From Minisyncoccota bacterium (GTDB taxonomy: Bacteria; Patescibacteriota; Minisyncoccia; Phycocordibacterales; PALSA-1337), in the NCBI GenBank assembly GCA_017991475.1, contig JAGOQK010000007.1, forward strand, positions 1 through 35,704: 35,704 nucleotides of DNA, written 5' to 3'. Made by a program: the position numbers and the translations under genes. Position 1 is the stretch's first letter. The number at the start of each line of letters is the position of its first letter. Shown one piece after another: positions 14,364 through 22,878 of the stretch. Under the pieces are notes generated by a model that made no database searches, had not been told where the DNA came from, and saw only the letters and a list, made by a program, of their open reading frames with translations.

Positions 14364-14666
14364 ATGAACACGACTAAAAAGGGTTCAATCCGCTGCATTA
14401 TCTTCAGGGAACACGATACTTGGTATGGTGTAGCGTTGGAGTTTAACCTTGTTATTTCAGCCGATGATTTTGACATTGCGCGCTTTGAGCTCGATGAAGC
14501 TATTCGGGGATACGTCGAGTCCATGAAGAAACTAAAGGGAACCCGTGTGTCCCCATTGAACCAGACACCCATGGCAGAATATGCAAATCTCTGGAAGAAA
14601 CTTGTTAACAATAGACCGATTCCGAGTCCGTACAAAGTCAAACACTTCGGCGTGACGACAGTTTAG
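14364..14666 (+). CDS. hicB: HicB-family antitoxin
   Basis: 100 aa; start ATG at 14364 fixed by the promoter. The pattern VALEFNLVISADDFDIARFELDEAIRGYVES matches the partial RNase H-like fold of HicB antitoxins, which bind and block the HicA RNase. I do not see a clear C-terminal DNA-binding domain, so autoregulation by this protein is uncertain. The gene for a HicA-like protein follows after 16 nt, giving the antitoxin-first order. Confidence 0.75.
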   Translation: MNTTKKGSIRCIIFREHDTWYGVALEFNLVISADDFDIARFELDEAIRGYVESMKKLKGTRVSPLNQTPMAEYANLWKKLVNNRPIPSPYKVKHFGVTTV

Positions 14667-14682
14667 TAGTTTCAAGCCATTT

Positions 14683-14916
14683 ATGCCGAGAGGAGTATTC
14701 AATTGGAAGTTCTCGGAAGTCGTAGCTGTGCTCAAGGAGAATGGATTCCATCTCAATCATACAAGAGGGAGTCATTGTTTCTATGTTGGATATATAGGTA
14801 GCAAGACTCGCAAGGTCTGCGTTCAAAAGCATGGGAACATGACATTCAAGCCGCGTACGATGAAGTCGATGATCGAACAGTCTGGACTTGGGGAAGAAAA
14901 GTGGGGGTTGAAATAA
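14683..14916 (+). CDS. hicA: HicA-family mRNA interferase toxin
   Basis: 77 aa, basic. The family signature is clear: a helix with VVAVLKENGFHL, then RGSH with catalytic His31, then a strand and FKPRTMKSMIEQSGL, similar to the GTLRSILKQAGI tail of HicA/YcfA proteins. HicA cleaves mRNA when its antitoxin is lost. Pairs with the upstream HicB. It ends just before a terminator that serves the convergent gene. Confidence 0.85.
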   Translation: MPRGVFNWKFSEVVAVLKENGFHLNHTRGSHCFYVGYIGSKTRKVCVQKHGNMTFKPRTMKSMIEQSGLGEEKWGLK

Positions 14917-14945
14917 AAACCGCGCATATCTTTCGATACGCACGG
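14915..14945 (-). terminator. Terminator between hicA and the convergent gene
   Basis: CCGCGCATATC (14920-14930) and GATACGCACGG (14935-14945), 11 positions with two mismatches; T-run on the minus strand at 14915-14919. Confidence 0.6.
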
Positions 14946-14959
14946 GGTGATGTGGTGAT

Positions 14960-15601
14960 TCAATCAATCGGTCGGAGTTCCATTGTTTTCCGATCAAATG
15001 GGACGAATGTTGCTGGGCCCATCTTGATGAAGTGCCGGTGCCGGCCAATCTCCATCTTTTCTGCTCCAAGAGCGGTGTAAAAAGAAACACCCCGCATCTT
15101 GAAACCAGCATGATCTCGCAGGCCATTTGCAATTTGCGTCTGTGCGCGAACCCAGTTGATAAGACGGTCAAGCTTCGCCGAAGTTACTGTTTCTCCGAAG
15201 ATAAAATACTTCTTCGAAAGCAACTTTGAAGTGGAAGATGTCTCCGTATTTTCATGGCCCTCGCCGAAGCTGCTACGGTCATCCTCAATCGTCGTAGTCT
15301 CGACGAATTGATAGGCATAGATGACTCCTCCGTGAAGTATGCCTGAACGTACGACGGGACCAAACTCATCAAGGAGCGATATCGATACCGATGTTCTATG
15401 CATCTCAAACCGCCGTCGAATCATGCGCATGACCATATCGTGATCAGGGAGGGGGGCATTTCGCAAGGGACGATCGAAGGAACAGTTTTCGGTTGTATCG
15501 AACGGTTGGTCGCGTGCTTCGGCTTCCGTATCAGCGACAAATATGCGGATACAGCGCTGAACAGTCAGTGTTCCAGGAATCAGAATTCTTTGTTTTTTCA
15601 T
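14960..15601 (-). CDS. Hypothetical protein, 213 aa
   Basis: Unrecognised soluble protein. The ATG at 15601 is preferred over an upstream in-frame start because AGAGG lies 7 nt before it and the promoter sits just upstream. No signal peptide or membrane segment. It has an Arg-rich helix (MVMRMIRRRFEMHR) and a charged Glu/Ser/Thr loop in the middle. Own promoter and own terminator, so monocistronic. It lies beside HicBA in an accessory patch. Confidence 0.65.
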   Translation of the reverse strand: MKKQRILIPGTLTVQRCIRIFVADTEAEARDQPFDTTENCSFDRPLRNAPLPDHDMVMRMIRRRFEMHRTSVSISLLDEFGPVVRSGILHGGVIYAYQFVETTTIEDDRSSFGEGHENTETSSTSKLLSKKYFIFGETVTSAKLDRLINWVRAQTQIANGLRDHAGFKMRGVSFYTALGAEKMEIGRHRHFIKMGPATFVPFDRKTMELRPID

Positions 15602-15618
15602 AGTGTACCTCTGTTTAG

Positions 15619-15646
15619 AAACTACCACTTATTTTGTGTTTGTCAA
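15619..15646 (-). promoter_or_regulatory. Promoter of the 14960-15601 gene
   Basis: On the minus strand TTGACA (15646-15641), 16-nt spacer, TAGTTT (15624-15619). Confidence 0.65.
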
Positions 15647-15721
15647 CTCGTTCGTAATGGTTCAATAGCTTGGACGCAACTGGGGTAATATCCAAGCATA
15701 TGTCATATACAATCAATCCAC

Positions 15722-15862
15722 ACATGCCGAAGTGCGTCAGGAGTCCTCCGAGAATATTTGAAGCGTGGTTATGCACTTAACAGATATAAGCTCGAGAAAT
15801 CGCCTGAATCCATTGAAGGACTTACAGAGACCAAGGCACTATTCACAACTCTGTATTGCGCT
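15722..15862 (+). pseudogene. RhuM-like gene remnant
   Basis: In one plus frame this stretch reads SGVLREYLKRGYALNRYKL followed by a short helix. It resembles the conserved segment of RhuM-family virulence proteins (a [WA]-x-VLREYL-x-x-GYALN pattern). Only about 45 residues are preserved, with no start and no continuation of the family on either side, so I read it as a decayed fragment. The rest of 15602-15891 holds the divergent promoters and nothing else I can name. Confidence 0.45.
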
Positions 15863-15873
15863 ACATCACATCA

Positions 15874-15882
15874 TGCTACAAT
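15874..15882 (+). promoter_or_regulatory. Extended -10 of the response regulator gene
   Basis: TGCTACAAT, 9 nt before the ATG at 15892; nearly leaderless. Confidence 0.5.
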
Positions 15883-15891
15883 AAACCCATC

Positions 15892-16677
15892 ATGGACTCA
15901 TCTCCCAAGAAAGAGAAAATTCTCATCATCGAGGCAAATGCAGATTTTGCTGCGCATGTGAGTGACGAGCTCAAGAAGCATGGATACTCACCAACCATCG
16001 TTTCGGATGGAGCGCTCGGACTCAAGGCTATATACGATAGTATGCCGCACCTCATTCTCGTCGACATTGTTCTTCCTGGCATGACGGGGTATGAGATTCT
16101 CGAGAAGAAGAATGCTGAGCCGTTGTTGGCAAAGATTCCTGTCTTCTTACTCTCGACACAGGGCGTACCGATCAATATGCAGCTTATACCACAAGGCTCA
16201 GTCAAAGAATACATTCTTGATCTTCATGCAGATCCGCATGAGGTACTCAAGAAGGTCAATGCGTGTTTCGGCTATTCGACCAATGATATAGATGTCCCTA
16301 TTGTGCAGGGTGGTAAGAAGATTGTGTGGGTCGAAGATGATAAGCTTATTGGCACTATTCTTGCTAAGAAGCTCATCGCTTCAGGGTTCGATCTCTTCCA
16401 TGCCAAGAATGGGGAAGAGGCGCTTGAAGCACTCAAGACAATCATGCCTGACGCTATCGTGCTCGACCTCCTCATTCCTGGCTTGAATGGCTTCGATATC
16501 CTCCAGCGCGTCAAGGCGACGCCTGCACTCGCGAAAGTTCCTGTCATGATCCTTTCGAATTTGAATAAACAAAGCGACATCGATCGCGCCAAGGCTCTCG
16601 GTGCCAATAAGTTTGTAGTCAAAGCTGCCGCATCCCTCGACCAGATCGTCGCTGAGATTCGTGCGATATGTAAGTAG
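15892..16677 (+). CDS. Tandem receiver-domain response regulator
   Basis: 261 aa made of two CheY-like receiver domains (about 8-126 and 142-260) and no output domain. The second is complete: acidic residues Glu148, Asp149, Asp150, phospho-acceptor Asp192 in LDLLIPG, and Lys244. The first keeps Asp58 in VDIVLPG but has Glu14-Ala15 where the acidic pair should be and lacks the conserved Lys, so it is probably a poor or non-switching receiver. No histidine kinase is in view. Start at 15892 fits the extended -10; an upstream in-frame ATG at 15856 would lie before the promoter. Confidence 0.9.
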   Translation: MDSSPKKEKILIIEANADFAAHVSDELKKHGYSPTIVSDGALGLKAIYDSMPHLILVDIVLPGMTGYEILEKKNAEPLLAKIPVFLLSTQGVPINMQLIPQGSVKEYILDLHADPHEVLKKVNACFGYSTNDIDVPIVQGGKKIVWVEDDKLIGTILAKKLIASGFDLFHAKNGEEALEALKTIMPDAIVLDLLIPGLNGFDILQRVKATPALAKVPVMILSNLNKQSDIDRAKALGANKFVVKAAASLDQIVAEIRAICK

Positions 16678-16693
16678 GGTTCTCGGTTATATA

Positions 16694-16728
16694 AAAAGCA
16701 CCGAGACGCATATGGTGTCGGTGCTTTT
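16694..16728. terminator. Bidirectional terminator between the response regulator and LuxR genes
   Basis: AAAAGCACCGA (16694-16704) and TCGGTGCTTTT (16718-16728), 11-bp perfect stem with T-runs on both strands. Confidence 0.85.
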
Positions 16729-16739
16729 GTGCTAATTGG

Positions 16740-17003
16740 TCAAGTGGCGCAAGGAGTAGCTTCGGGTGAAGTGAGTGTTGCATCCAACGCAATAAGTTTT
16801 GCTTGCAATGCATATCGGGTGAGTCCAGCAACGCTATGAATGTCCAGCTTGCAAATAATCCTCTCCCGATGAGTCTCGACCGTGCGAACACTGATGTTGA
16901 GAGCACTCGCCACTTCTTTGTTGCTCAATCCGTTGGCGATGTGGATAAGTACGTCAACCTCGCGCTCAGTGAGCGCTTGACCTTTGGTAGCTTTTTTCGG
17001 CAT
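16740..17003 (-). CDS. LuxR-type (GerE) helix-turn-helix protein
   Basis: 87 aa that is little more than the DNA-binding domain of LuxR/NarL regulators: LTEREVDVLIHIANGLSNKE, then VASALNISVRTVETHRERI. There is no sensor or receiver domain. The response regulator next door has receivers but no output domain, and the genes converge on one terminator, so the two could work as a split regulator; this is inference. The start has a good Shine-Dalgarno (AAAGGA, 9 nt upstream) and a TTGACA promoter. Confidence 0.88.
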   Translation of the reverse strand: MPKKATKGQALTEREVDVLIHIANGLSNKEVASALNISVRTVETHRERIICKLDIHSVAGLTRYALQAKLIALDATLTSPEATPCAT

Positions 17004-17038
17004 ACGAATGATTCCTTTCTTAGTTTTGTTCTAACACA

Positions 17039-17066
17039 ACGATACAGTAAAATACAAAAATGTCAA
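17039..17066 (-). promoter_or_regulatory. Promoter of the LuxR-type gene
   Basis: On the minus strand TTGACA (17066-17061), 16-nt spacer, TATCGT (17044-17039). Confidence 0.6.
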
Positions 17067-17106
17067 CTTTTCATGAGAGTTCTAGGAAATTATTCAAGGA
17101 TAGGTC

Positions 17107-17135
17107 TTGTTTCAAGGATGTTTTCATGGTATCAT
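17107..17135 (+). promoter_or_regulatory. Promoter of uvrA
   Basis: TTGTTT (17107-17112), 17-nt spacer, TGG then TATCAT (17130-17135); the ATG is 9 nt further on, so the leader is only a few bases. Confidence 0.6.
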
Positions 17136-17144
17136 CGCCCCACT

Positions 17145-19763
17145 ATGACAGCCGCACGCAAACACGCTCCAGGGCATGGTGAGGACAAAATTGTGGTTAA
17201 GGGTGCGCGTACACACAACCTCAAGAACATTACGGTCGAGATGCCGCGCAATACCATGATTGCAGTTACTGGTCTCTCAGGATCAGGAAAATCATCATTC
17301 GCATTCGATACTATCTTCGCTGAGGGTCAGCGTCGATATGTCGAGTCTCTGTCGGCATATGCGCGCCAGTTCTTGCACAAGATGCAGAAGCCGGATGTTG
17401 ACGAGATTACCGGACTTTCTCCAGCAATTTCTATTGATCAGAAGTCTCGCTCCAACAATCCCCGCTCAACCGTCGCCACCATCACTGAGATTTATGACTA
17501 TCTCCGTATCCTTTTTGCACGTGTCGGCAAGCCGCACTGTCTGACCTGTAACCGCATCATTCATCGCATCTCTCAAGAGGAGATCCTCAACGCTATCATG
17601 GCCACTGTTACTACCAAGGCGGTTCAGGCCAAGAAAGTGTACGGTGTCGATATTACCGACGCCAAGATTCGCGTCTATGCTCCCGTCGTCGTAGGTAGAA
17701 AAGGTGAGTACTATCAGATGCTCTACGATCTTCTTGGTAAAGGGTATGATCGTGTGCGCATCGACGGTGTCATCAAGCGTCTCCGCGACCAGATTGTTCT
17801 TGAAAAAAACAAAAAGCACGATATTGACGTCCTCGTTGATGAGATTTATGTCAGCGAGTTCCGTGACCAGAAACAGCTCAGCAACGCCCGTGAGCGTCTC
17901 TCTGAAGCGATTGAGCGTGCAGTCCTCGAAGCAGAAGGTCTTATCCGTATCGAGTATCCATGGAAGGAGGAAGGTCAGGAAACCAATGAAACGCTCATGT
18001 CCGTAAAGTTCATGTGCCCGTATGACGGATTCTCGTACCCTGAAGTCGAGCCGAGATTGTTCTCATTCAACTCACCGTATGGTGCATGTACCGCTTGTAA
18101 TGGTCTCGGTACAGAAGGTCTTTTCGCAGAAAATGTGTGCAAGGTCTGTAACGGCGCACGACTTCGTGAAGAAGCTCTGTATGTGAAGATTGGTGACAAG
18201 AATATTGTCGATACCACGGCGCTCTCAATCGAACATGCCATCGAGTATTTTGAGTCGATCAAACTCACTGACGCAGAGAAGGAGATTTCAAAAGTGGTGC
18301 TCAAAGAGATTGAGTCGCGCCTCTCATTCATGGTGAATGTCGGTATCGAATACCTCACGCTCGATCGTCGTGCCAACACATTGTCAGGCGGAGAAGCGCA
18401 GCGCATCAGACTCGCGTCTCAGCTTGGTTCTGGTCTTGTAGGCGCGCTCTATGTTCTAGATGAGCCGACTATCGGTCTCCATCAGCGCGATAATGATCGT
18501 CTTATCGGAACATTGATCAAACTTCGTGATCTCGGAAATACCATTATTGTTGTTGAGCACGACGAGGATACAATGTATGCCTCTGACTACATTGTCGATA
18601 TTGGTCCTGGTGCCGGGGTTCACGGCGGAAAGGTCGTTGTTTCTGGATATCTCGACGATCTCCTCACTGCGAAGAAGAATACTTCAGGTTCTCGCACACT
18701 TGCATATCTCCGTGGGGAGGAGAAGATTCCTGTGCCAACTACACGCCGTGAACCGAAGGGTAAGATCATGGTTCGTGGAGGACATGCGTTCAATATCAAA
18801 AATATGGACGTTGATGTGCCACTCGGCTGCCTCGATGTTATTACGGGTGTTTCGGGATCAGGCAAGTCCTCCTTTATGTACGAGATTCTTCACAAGAATC
18901 TCTCGGCGCGCCTCGAGATGCGTCATCGCTCAGACAAGCCGGTGAATTGTTCAGAGTTTAAGGGCTCTGAATATGTTGGTCGTGTCATCCTCATTGATCA
19001 GTCCCCGATCGGTCGCACACCAAGGTCCAATCCTGCTACGTATACTGGTGCCTGGACGCATATCCGTGATCTTTTCGCGTCAGAGCCTGAGGCTCGTGCG
19101 CGCGGATGGGGCGCAGGACGATTCTCATTCAACAGACCAGGCGGGCGCTGTGAATCGTGCGAGGGTAATGGAGAGATTGCGGTTGAGATGCACTTCTTGC
19201 CAACTGTATATGTCATCTGTGATGTCTGTAACGGTAAGCGCTTTACCAAGGAGACTCTTGAGATCAAATTCCGCAAGAAGAATATCCACGAGGTACTCGA
19301 ACTCACGATTGAGGAGGCGCTCGAGTTTTTCAAGGATATCCCCGCAGTTGAGGATCGACTCGCGACGCTCATGGATGTAGGCCTCGGCTATGTGAGGCTC
19401 GGTCAGTCCGCGACGACGCTTTCGGGTGGAGAAGCGCAGCGTGTGAAGATTTCGTCTGAGCTCTATCGTGCACACATGCAAAAAACGATCTATCTCCTCG
19501 ACGAGCCGACAGTTGGTCTCCACTATGAAGATGTGAAGAAGCTTATTGATATTTTGCAGAAATTGGTTGATAAAGGGAATACGGTGGTCGTCATCGAGCA
19601 CAACCTTGATCTCATCAAGAACGCTGATTATGTGATCGACATTGGTCCCGAAGGGGGTGAGCGGGGCGGTAAGATTGTTGCAAAGGGAACTCCGGAGGAT
19701 GTTGCGAAGAGTGAGAAGAGTTATACGGGGAAATATTTGAAGAAGATGTTGGGCAAGAAGTAA
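17145..19763 (+). CDS. uvrA: Excinuclease ABC subunit A (shortened)
   Basis: Damage-sensing ABC ATPase of nucleotide excision repair. 872 aa against roughly 940 usually. Both nucleotide-binding sites are present: Walker [10 protein letters not shown] and GVSGSGKSS, signatures [12 protein letters not shown] and [11 protein letters not shown], Walker [11 protein letters not shown] and [10 protein letters not shown]. The second zinc site (CESC...CDVC) is intact. In the first, CPxCG has become CPYDG. Between CTACNGLG and CKVCNGARL (about residues 320-340) only about 10 residues remain, where E. coli has more than 100. Start chosen from the promoter; a longer in-frame ORF upstream overlaps the LuxR gene and is not family-like. 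Confidence 0.97.
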   Translation: MTAARKHAPGHGEDKIVVKGARTHNLKNITVEMPRNTMIAVTGLSGSGKSSFAFDTIFAEGQRRYVESLSAYARQFLHKMQKPDVDEITGLSPAISIDQKSRSNNPRSTVATITEIYDYLRILFARVGKPHCLTCNRIIHRISQEEILNAIMATVTTKAVQAKKVYGVDITDAKIRVYAPVVVGRKGEYYQMLYDLLGKGYDRVRIDGVIKRLRDQIVLEKNKKHDIDVLVDEIYVSEFRDQKQLSNARERLSEAIERAVLEAEGLIRIEYPWKEEGQETNETLMSVKFMCPYDGFSYPEVEPRLFSFNSPYGACTACNGLGTEGLFAENVCKVCNGARLREEALYVKIGDKNIVDTTALSIEHAIEYFESIKLTDAEKEISKVVLKEIESRLSFMVNVGIEYLTLDRRANTLSGGEAQRIRLASQLGSGLVGALYVLDEPTIGLHQRDNDRLIGTLIKLRDLGNTIIVVEHDEDTMYASDYIVDIGPGAGVHGGKVVVSGYLDDLLTAKKNTSGSRTLAYLRGEEKIPVPTTRREPKGKIMVRGGHAFNIKNMDVDVPLGCLDVITGVSGSGKSSFMYEILHKNLSARLEMRHRSDKPVNCSEFKGSEYVGRVILIDQSPIGRTPRSNPATYTGAWTHIRDLFASEPEARARGWGAGRFSFNRPGGRCESCEGNGEIAVEMHFLPTVYVICDVCNGKRFTKETLEIKFRKKNIHEVLELTIEEALEFFKDIPAVEDRLATLMDVGLGYVRLGQSATTLSGGEAQRVKISSELYRAHMQKTIYLLDEPTVGLHYEDVKKLIDILQKLVDKGNTVVVIEHNLDLIKNADYVIDIGPEGGERGGKIVAKGTPEDVAKSEKSYTGKYLKKMLGKK

Positions 19764-19775
19764 AATGAAATGAAG

Positions 19776-19805
19776 AAGCCCCGGCACTCGCGAGTGACGG
19801 GGCTT
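19776..19805. terminator. Hairpin terminator between uvrA and convergent membrane genes
   Basis: AAGCCCCG (19776-19783) and CGGGGCTT (19798-19805) enclose CACTCGCGAGTG, a second stem. T-runs are short on both sides. Confidence 0.65.
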
Positions 19806-19811
19806 TGAAGT

Positions 19812-20084
19812 TTATACCGATGGATGCGTAACGGATTGGTGCCAAAGGATGCAGATACCGATGACCACCCAAGCGATAGGGGGTACGAGTAGTGCACCAG
19901 CGAAGGCAACCAGCCGTAAACTTTCATTGAGGATAACTATTAGGACGAGGCACATGCATCTCATAAGGAATGTTGCGGCTTGCACCCAGAAATTATCCGT
20001 GATGCGCCGCGCCGGTTTCGAGTGAGAGATTTGGTCAATCACTAAGCTGGTCTTTTTCCAGTGTGCAGTGAAATATTCCTTCAT
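19812..20084 (-). CDS. Small membrane protein, 90 aa
   Basis: Unrecognised. The start ATG at 20084 overlaps the TGA of the upstream gene (ATGA), suggesting translational coupling; a longer in-frame start exists but is less likely. A hydrophilic N-terminus with Lys and Arg is followed by two hydrophobic segments (about 36-52 and 60-80). Second gene of a two-gene unit with 20081-20356; both products are small two-pass proteins and may act together. Confidence 0.65.
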   Translation of the reverse strand: MKEYFTAHWKKTSLVIDQISHSKPARRITDNFWVQAATFLMRCMCLVLIVILNESLRLVAFAGALLVPPIAWVVIGICILWHQSVTHPSV

Positions 20085-20356
20085 TCGTCGTCCTTTCCCA
20101 TTTTGTCCCAACGGGCGCTGACAAGTTCATTTGCCTTGTTGAATAGCCAGCGAATCAGGTAGTAAATGTGGGGGATTATGAGAATGCCGGCAAGCATCAA
20201 GCAGACGATGATGAATAATGAGTTTGTGTACCTGGCGCCGATGAACAGAGATACTCCAACGAGAAAAAAAATCGATAGCCAGAGTACGAACGCCCGGTAT
20301 CCGTTTGTGTCAGACGAGGCGAACTCGTCGCCAATTTTCCGTAGAATATTTGCCAT
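20081..20356 (-). CDS. Small membrane protein, 91 aa
   Basis: Unrecognised. Two hydrophobic segments (about residues 22-42 and 48-70) and a charged C-terminus ending KMGKDDE. First gene of a minus-strand pair, divergent from uvrC with about 60 nt between the start codons. No Shine-Dalgarno of note. Function unknown. Confidence 0.65.
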   Translation of the reverse strand: MANILRKIGDEFASSDTNGYRAFVLWLSIFFLVGVSLFIGARYTNSLFIIVCLMLAGILIIPHIYYLIRWLFNKANELVSARWDKMGKDDE

Positions 20357-20418
20357 AGGTATCCTTGGGTTATGGGTTTGTGTTGTGCAAATTCACTCTA
20401 TACGGTACTCTTGTTTTC

Positions 20419-21651
20419 ATGACTAGTCAACAGCTCGCTAAGCTCAAACTACCTGATGTTCCGGGGGTGTACATCTTCCACGATGTGAAGGGGAGACCAC
20501 TCTATATTGGTCGTGCGACTTCACTCAAGGATCGCACACGAAGCTACTTTGCTGCTGATCTCATCGAAACTCGAGGGCCGCGCATCGTAGACATGATCAC
20601 GCGCGCCAAGACAGTGAAGTGGCAAGAGACTGATTCAGTGCTTGAGGCGATCATTCTCGAGAGTAATCTTATCAAGCGCTATCAACCTCACTACAATGTC
20701 GACGAACGCGACGACAAGAGCTCTCAGTATGTGATCATTACCGATGAGTTGTGGCCTCGTGTATTCTTGGCTCGTGTGCGCGACTTCGATGTTGAGCAGA
20801 AAGAGGGAAGGCTCGGCTACAAGGTCAAGGAGAAATTTGGCCCTTATCCACATGGCGGACTCATCAAGGAGGCGCTCAAGATACTCCGCAAGATGTTTCC
20901 CCTCAAGGACAAAAAGTCCTTTGACGCTCGCCATGATGCATTCTATCGTGCACTTGGCAGGTCACCGCAGGCTGACGACGAGAATGCACGCCGCAGATAT
21001 CACCGTACGATAGAGAACCTCGCACTCTTTTTCGAGGGTAGGAAAGATCTCATCCGTCGGCGCATGGAGAGAGATATGAACGCGTATGCCAAGGAGCTTA
21101 AGTTCGAGGAAGCCGACCAGTGCAAGCGCATCATCTACGCGCTCGATCATATCAACGATATGGCGCTCATCAAGAGAGAGGGCGAACGCAGTCTCGGTTC
21201 AGCAGGTTCATCGAAGCCCGATTTCCGTATCGAGGCATACGATATTGCACATCTATCGGGTACAAATGTCGTCGGCGCATTCACGGTCTCAGTGAATGGG
21301 GAATTTGCACCAGCGGAGTACCGGAAGTTCAAGATCTCGCGTCAGACCAACGATGATATTCGTGGACTTACCGAGATTATTGATCGTCGTCTCAATCACT
21401 CAGAATGGCCTTATCCTGATCTTATTATCGTTGATGGAAATGTGACGCATCTCGCTCATGCCGAAGGTGTCCTCAAGGCTCGTCGAATCACTATCCCTAT
21501 AGTTGCAGTGACCAAGGATGAGCGTCACAAGGCGGCTCGACTCATTGGAGATCCAAGCATTATTGCTGCGCACGAGAAGGATATCGTCGCCTTGAATGCT
21601 GAAGCGCATAGGTTCGTCATTAGATATCACCGCCAGAAAAGGAAACTCTAG
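20419..21651 (+). CDS. uvrC: Excinuclease ABC subunit C, short form
   Basis: Dual-incision nuclease of nucleotide excision repair, 410 aa. N-terminal GIY-YIG domain (PGVYIFHDVKGRPLYIGRAT, residues 15-34), a UVR motif for UvrB binding (MNAYAKELKFEEADQCKRI), and the RNase H-like second nuclease domain (IEAYDIAHLSGTNVVGAF, DLIIVDGN, VAVTKDERHKA). It stops soon after that domain, so the C-terminal helix-hairpin-helix pair of the ~600-aa E. coli protein is absent. Start at ATG 20419; an in-frame upstream ATG extends into the divergent promoter region. Confidence 0.95.
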   Translation: MTSQQLAKLKLPDVPGVYIFHDVKGRPLYIGRATSLKDRTRSYFAADLIETRGPRIVDMITRAKTVKWQETDSVLEAIILESNLIKRYQPHYNVDERDDKSSQYVIITDELWPRVFLARVRDFDVEQKEGRLGYKVKEKFGPYPHGGLIKEALKILRKMFPLKDKKSFDARHDAFYRALGRSPQADDENARRRYHRTIENLALFFEGRKDLIRRRMERDMNAYAKELKFEEADQCKRIIYALDHINDMALIKREGERSLGSAGSSKPDFRIEAYDIAHLSGTNVVGAFTVSVNGEFAPAEYRKFKISRQTNDDIRGLTEIIDRRLNHSEWPYPDLIIVDGNVTHLAHAEGVLKARRITIPIVAVTKDERHKAARLIGDPSIIAAHEKDIVALNAEAHRFVIRYHRQKRKL

Positions 21652-21675
21652 GATTTAGGGTTTTGTGCTTCTTCT

Positions 21676-21684
21676 TGGTATAAT
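21676..21684 (+). promoter_or_regulatory. Extended -10 of ddl, leaderless arrangement
   Basis: TGGTATAAT (TATAAT at 21679-21684), 7 nt before the ATG at 21692. Confidence 0.6.
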
Positions 21685-21691
21685 TTACTCC

Positions 21692-22684
21692 ATGAAGCAT
21701 CTCATCCGTGTCGGTGTTCTCCGTGGAGGTCCGAGCAATGAATACGACGTATCGCTTAACTCTGGCGGCAATGTTCTCGCTGCACTCCGAAAACATTTCG
21801 AGCACAAGTATCATCCCAAGGATGTATTTATTGATCGTCAGGGCAACTGGCATATCGATGGTCTCGCTGTGGATCCGAGTAGTCTCCATTCCAAGATTGA
21901 TGTTGCATTCAACGCACTTCATGGTTCATATGGAGAAGATGGAAAAGTGCAGGCTATTCTCGCAGCTCATGGGATTCCGTTCACCGGATCAGATGCGCTG
22001 AGCTCAGCGGTCGGTATGAACAAGATTCTTTCCAAGAAATCATTCGCAGCGCATGGTATCAAGAGTCCCTACTGGAAAGAAGTTCAATCAAGTAGCGTCA
22101 TCGAAGATTCGGACGCGGTAGCTCGTGAATTATTTACCACATTCATCCTGCCTGCAGTCATCAAGCCGGTCTCCAGCGGATCATCAGTCGGCGTCTCGGT
22201 CGTTCGTGATTTCGCTGGTCTTTCACCCGCACTCCTTGCTGCGGCTGCTCATGGAGATATCGTTCTTGTTGAGGAATTTATTCCAGGAATTGAGGCAACT
22301 TGTGGCGTTATCGAAGGATTTCGCAATCATGACCTATATGCACTCCCACCAGTTGAAATTCGCCCACACAGTGGTTTCTTCGATTTCGAGGCGAAGTATC
22401 AGGGTAAGTCACAGGAGATAGTTCCTGCTACATTTGCAGAGTCGATCAAGAAGTCTATCGAGGAACTGGCGGGCAAGGTGCACCGCGCACTCGGTCTGAA
22501 GCACTACTCGAGGTCCGACTTCATCATCCATCCTCGTCGCGGCATCTATGTACTTGAAGTGAATACGCTCCCAGGTCTCACTGACGAGTCACTTATGCCC
22601 AAATCTCTCCGTGCGGTGGGGAGCGATACCCATGAACTTATTGATCATCTGATTATGTTGGCGTTGAAGGGCAGGAATCACTAG
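21692..22684 (+). CDS. ddl: D-alanine--D-alanine ligase
   Basis: ATP-grasp enzyme that makes the D-Ala-D-Ala dipeptide for peptidoglycan precursors. 330 aa with N-terminal VGVLRGGPSNEYDVS, the FNALHGSYGEDGKVQ segment, GSSVGVSVV in the ATP-grasp core, HYSRSDFII and the metal-binding LEVNTLPGLT near the C-terminus. The start at 21692 is set by the promoter 7 nt upstream; the longer ORF from 21665 would begin before the expected RNA start. Its product feeds MurF, encoded downstream. Confidence 0.96.
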   Translation: MKHLIRVGVLRGGPSNEYDVSLNSGGNVLAALRKHFEHKYHPKDVFIDRQGNWHIDGLAVDPSSLHSKIDVAFNALHGSYGEDGKVQAILAAHGIPFTGSDALSSAVGMNKILSKKSFAAHGIKSPYWKEVQSSSVIEDSDAVARELFTTFILPAVIKPVSSGSSVGVSVVRDFAGLSPALLAAAAHGDIVLVEEFIPGIEATCGVIEGFRNHDLYALPPVEIRPHSGFFDFEAKYQGKSQEIVPATFAESIKKSIEELAGKVHRALGLKHYSRSDFIIHPRRGIYVLEVNTLPGLTDESLMPKSLRAVGSDTHELIDHLIMLALKGRNH

Positions 22685-22696
22685 GATGATTAAAAA

Positions 22697-22725
22697 TTGA
22701 ATAATTTTCTCAAATAATGTATATT
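22697..22725 (+). promoter_or_regulatory. Promoter of tRNA-Ala
   Basis: TTGAAT (22697-22702), 17-nt spacer, TATATT (22720-22725). Confidence 0.65.
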
Positions 22726-22751
22726 ATCTGGGTTCGAAATAGCCCGTATAT

Positions 22752-22824
22752 GGGCCCGTAGCTCAGTTGGTAGAGCAGTGCTTTTGCAAAGCAAAGGTCG
22801 GAGGTTCAATTCCTCTCGGGTCCA
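22752..22824 (+). tRNA. tRNA-Ala (anticodon TGC)
   Basis: Complete cloverleaf of 73 nt. Acceptor GGGCCCG pairs with CGGGTCC and includes the G3-U70 pair that identifies alanine tRNAs. Anticodon loop TTTGCAA gives TGC, T-loop TTCAATT. CCA is not encoded. Confidence 0.97.
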
Positions 22825-22831
22825 CAAATAC

Positions 22832-22859
22832 AAAAAATCCACCTTTCGGTGGATTTTTT
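22832..22859. terminator. Bidirectional terminator between tRNA-Ala and the DUF378 gene
   Basis: AAAAAATCCACC (22832-22843) and GGTGGATTTTTT (22848-22859), a perfect 12-bp stem with TTTC loop. Confidence 0.9.
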
Positions 22860-22878
22860 GATTCCAGAAAACTGGATG

